DNA from: Bog-473 sp035947875
Lineage (GTDB): Bacteria; Actinomycetota; Acidimicrobiia; Acidimicrobiales; RAAP-2
Reading direction: 5' to 3'
DNA length: 6,463 nt
NCBI GenBank assembly: GCA_035947875.1
Contig: DASZJQ010000260.1
Coordinates: 1 to 6,463, forward strand
Positions within the stretch are counted from its first letter, which is position 1, and each line of letters starts with the position of its first letter. The translations under genes and the position numbers were made by a program. Below the pieces are notes generated by a model. The model worked only from the letters and a program-made list of their open reading frames with translations, searched no databases and was not told the origin of the DNA. Below are positions 6,217 to 6,463 of this stretch, one piece after another.

Positions 6217-6235
6217 TGCATTCAGCTGAATTGCA
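6217..6235. repeat. Near-perfect 19-bp palindrome TGCATTCAGCTGAATTGCA
   Basis: The core ATTCAGCTGAAT (6220-6231) is a perfect 12-bp palindrome, and TGCA flanks it on both sides with one extra T on the right. It lies about 260 bp before the Rpf-like start, in gene-free DNA. The form suits a dimeric regulator's operator, but no family could be assigned. Confidence 0.3.
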
Positions 6236-6356
6236 CGCCGCAGCATGAAGCAGAAAGGCCGATCAGTCTTTGCGGAGACCAATGTAGCAGGATGGTGTCG
6301 ATAGCCCGGTTCGCCCCGTCACATAGAACGCTGAGCTGGACTTATATGGACAGATA

Positions 6357-6374
6357 TTGTGATGTTGTTCACAA
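6357..6374. promoter_or_regulatory. CRP/FNR-family-like binding site TTGTGA-N6-TCACAA
   Basis: The 6-bp arms TTGTGA (6357-6362) and TCACAA (6369-6374) are perfect inverted copies around TGTTGT, so the inner part equals the CRP consensus TGTGA-N6-TCACA. Actinobacterial homologues (mycobacterial CRP Rv3676, corynebacterial GlxR) recognise the same motif and are known to control rpf genes. Here the site is about 400 bp from the Rpf-like start, unusually far. A weak TATTTA (6394-6399) lies where a -10 would sit for a rightward class II promoter, and a minus-strand TATAAG (6346-6341) lies on the other side. Either direction is possible. Confidence 0.45.
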
Positions 6375-6463
6375 AATCAGCGCCGAAGGAGCCTATTTAC
6401 CTCTATCGATCGCGTTGAATGGCCCCATCAATTCTGGAAATGAAGAGCCATTGTTCGGCCTCT

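Larger units (their letters stand above)
5957..6463. other. Gene-free region upstream of the Rpf-like gene, AT-rich at its right end
   Basis: No convincing coding sequence was found on either strand; the longer open frames between 5981 and 6248 have no family-like motifs, and those that continue to the left lie over or opposite the Rpf-like gene. The region holds several dyads: gatcgga/tccgatc arms at 6037-6043 and 6060-6066, a GCCGC/GCGGC stem at 6076-6092, GCTCG-CC-CGAGC at 6149-6160, and the two palindromes listed separately. A minus-strand TTGACA (6104-6099) has no matching -10 at normal spacing. Positions 6341-6463 hold 55 G/C in 123 bases by my count, well below the rest of the window. 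An ATG at 6419 opens a rightward frame that runs off the edge (15 codons visible) without a ribosome-binding site; a gene there cannot be judged. Confidence 0.6.

Noticed and set aside
5592..6221. 209-codon minus-strand frame overlapping the Rpf-like gene
   Set aside because: It overlaps the recognised gene in another frame, with Arg/Pro-rich, motif-free translation.
5532..6248. 238-codon plus-strand frame opposite the Rpf-like gene
   Set aside because: It mirrors the Ala-rich linker and signal region, has no recognisable domain and no ribosome-binding site.
6300..6330. tRNA-like GGTTCG motif near 6308
   Set aside because: No acceptor, D or anticodon stems could be formed around it.
6385..6391. 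GAAGGAG as a ribosome-binding site
   Set aside because: No ATG, GTG or TTG follows within 5-12 nt, so it serves no visible gene.

Overview
The window is high-GC, densely packed bacterial DNA. Codons favour G/C at third positions, GTG starts are common, and there is a secreted resuscitation-promoting-factor (Rpf) type protein. This points to an actinobacterium. A deep-branching group such as Acidimicrobiia is possible, but that is inference; no rRNA or marker gene is present to settle it.

Layout, left to right. (1) Positions 2-640 (+) hold the 3' part of a secreted or lipoprotein-like gene that enters from outside the window. (2) It converges, across a 42-bp gap containing a hairpin, on a leftward two-gene operon: a membrane histidine kinase (2932-1397) followed 15 bp later by a KdpE-type response regulator (1381-683). 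(3) A short divergent promoter region (about 2945-3018) separates the kinase from a rightward gene (3019-4179). That gene encodes only the cytoplasmic N-terminal half of KdpD: the KdpD nucleotide-binding domain plus the universal-stress domain. (4) It overlaps tail-to-tail by 13 bp with a leftward nucleosidase/phosphorylase-superfamily gene (4886-4167). (5) Divergent from this is a small limonene-epoxide-hydrolase-family enzyme (4966-5340, +). (6) It converges, with a 10-bp gap, on a leftward secreted Rpf/transglycosylase-like protein (5956-5351). (7) The last roughly 500 bp have no convincing gene. They become markedly AT-richer and carry palindromes, including an exact match to the CRP-type motif TGTGA-N6-TCACA.

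The central theme is a K+/turgor-type KdpD-KdpE signalling module in which KdpD is divided into two separate, divergently transcribed genes. The N-terminal input half lies on one strand. The DUF4118-GAF-HisKA-HATPase half lies on the other, in an operon with kdpE. The K+ pump genes kdpFABC are not in this window. The shared promoter region carries TGTACC twice at exactly 10-bp spacing, which could be a binding site for the OmpR-family regulator. I found no wholly novel system. The best candidates for a second look are the divided KdpD with its intergenic repeat, and the CRP-like palindrome upstream of the Rpf-like gene.
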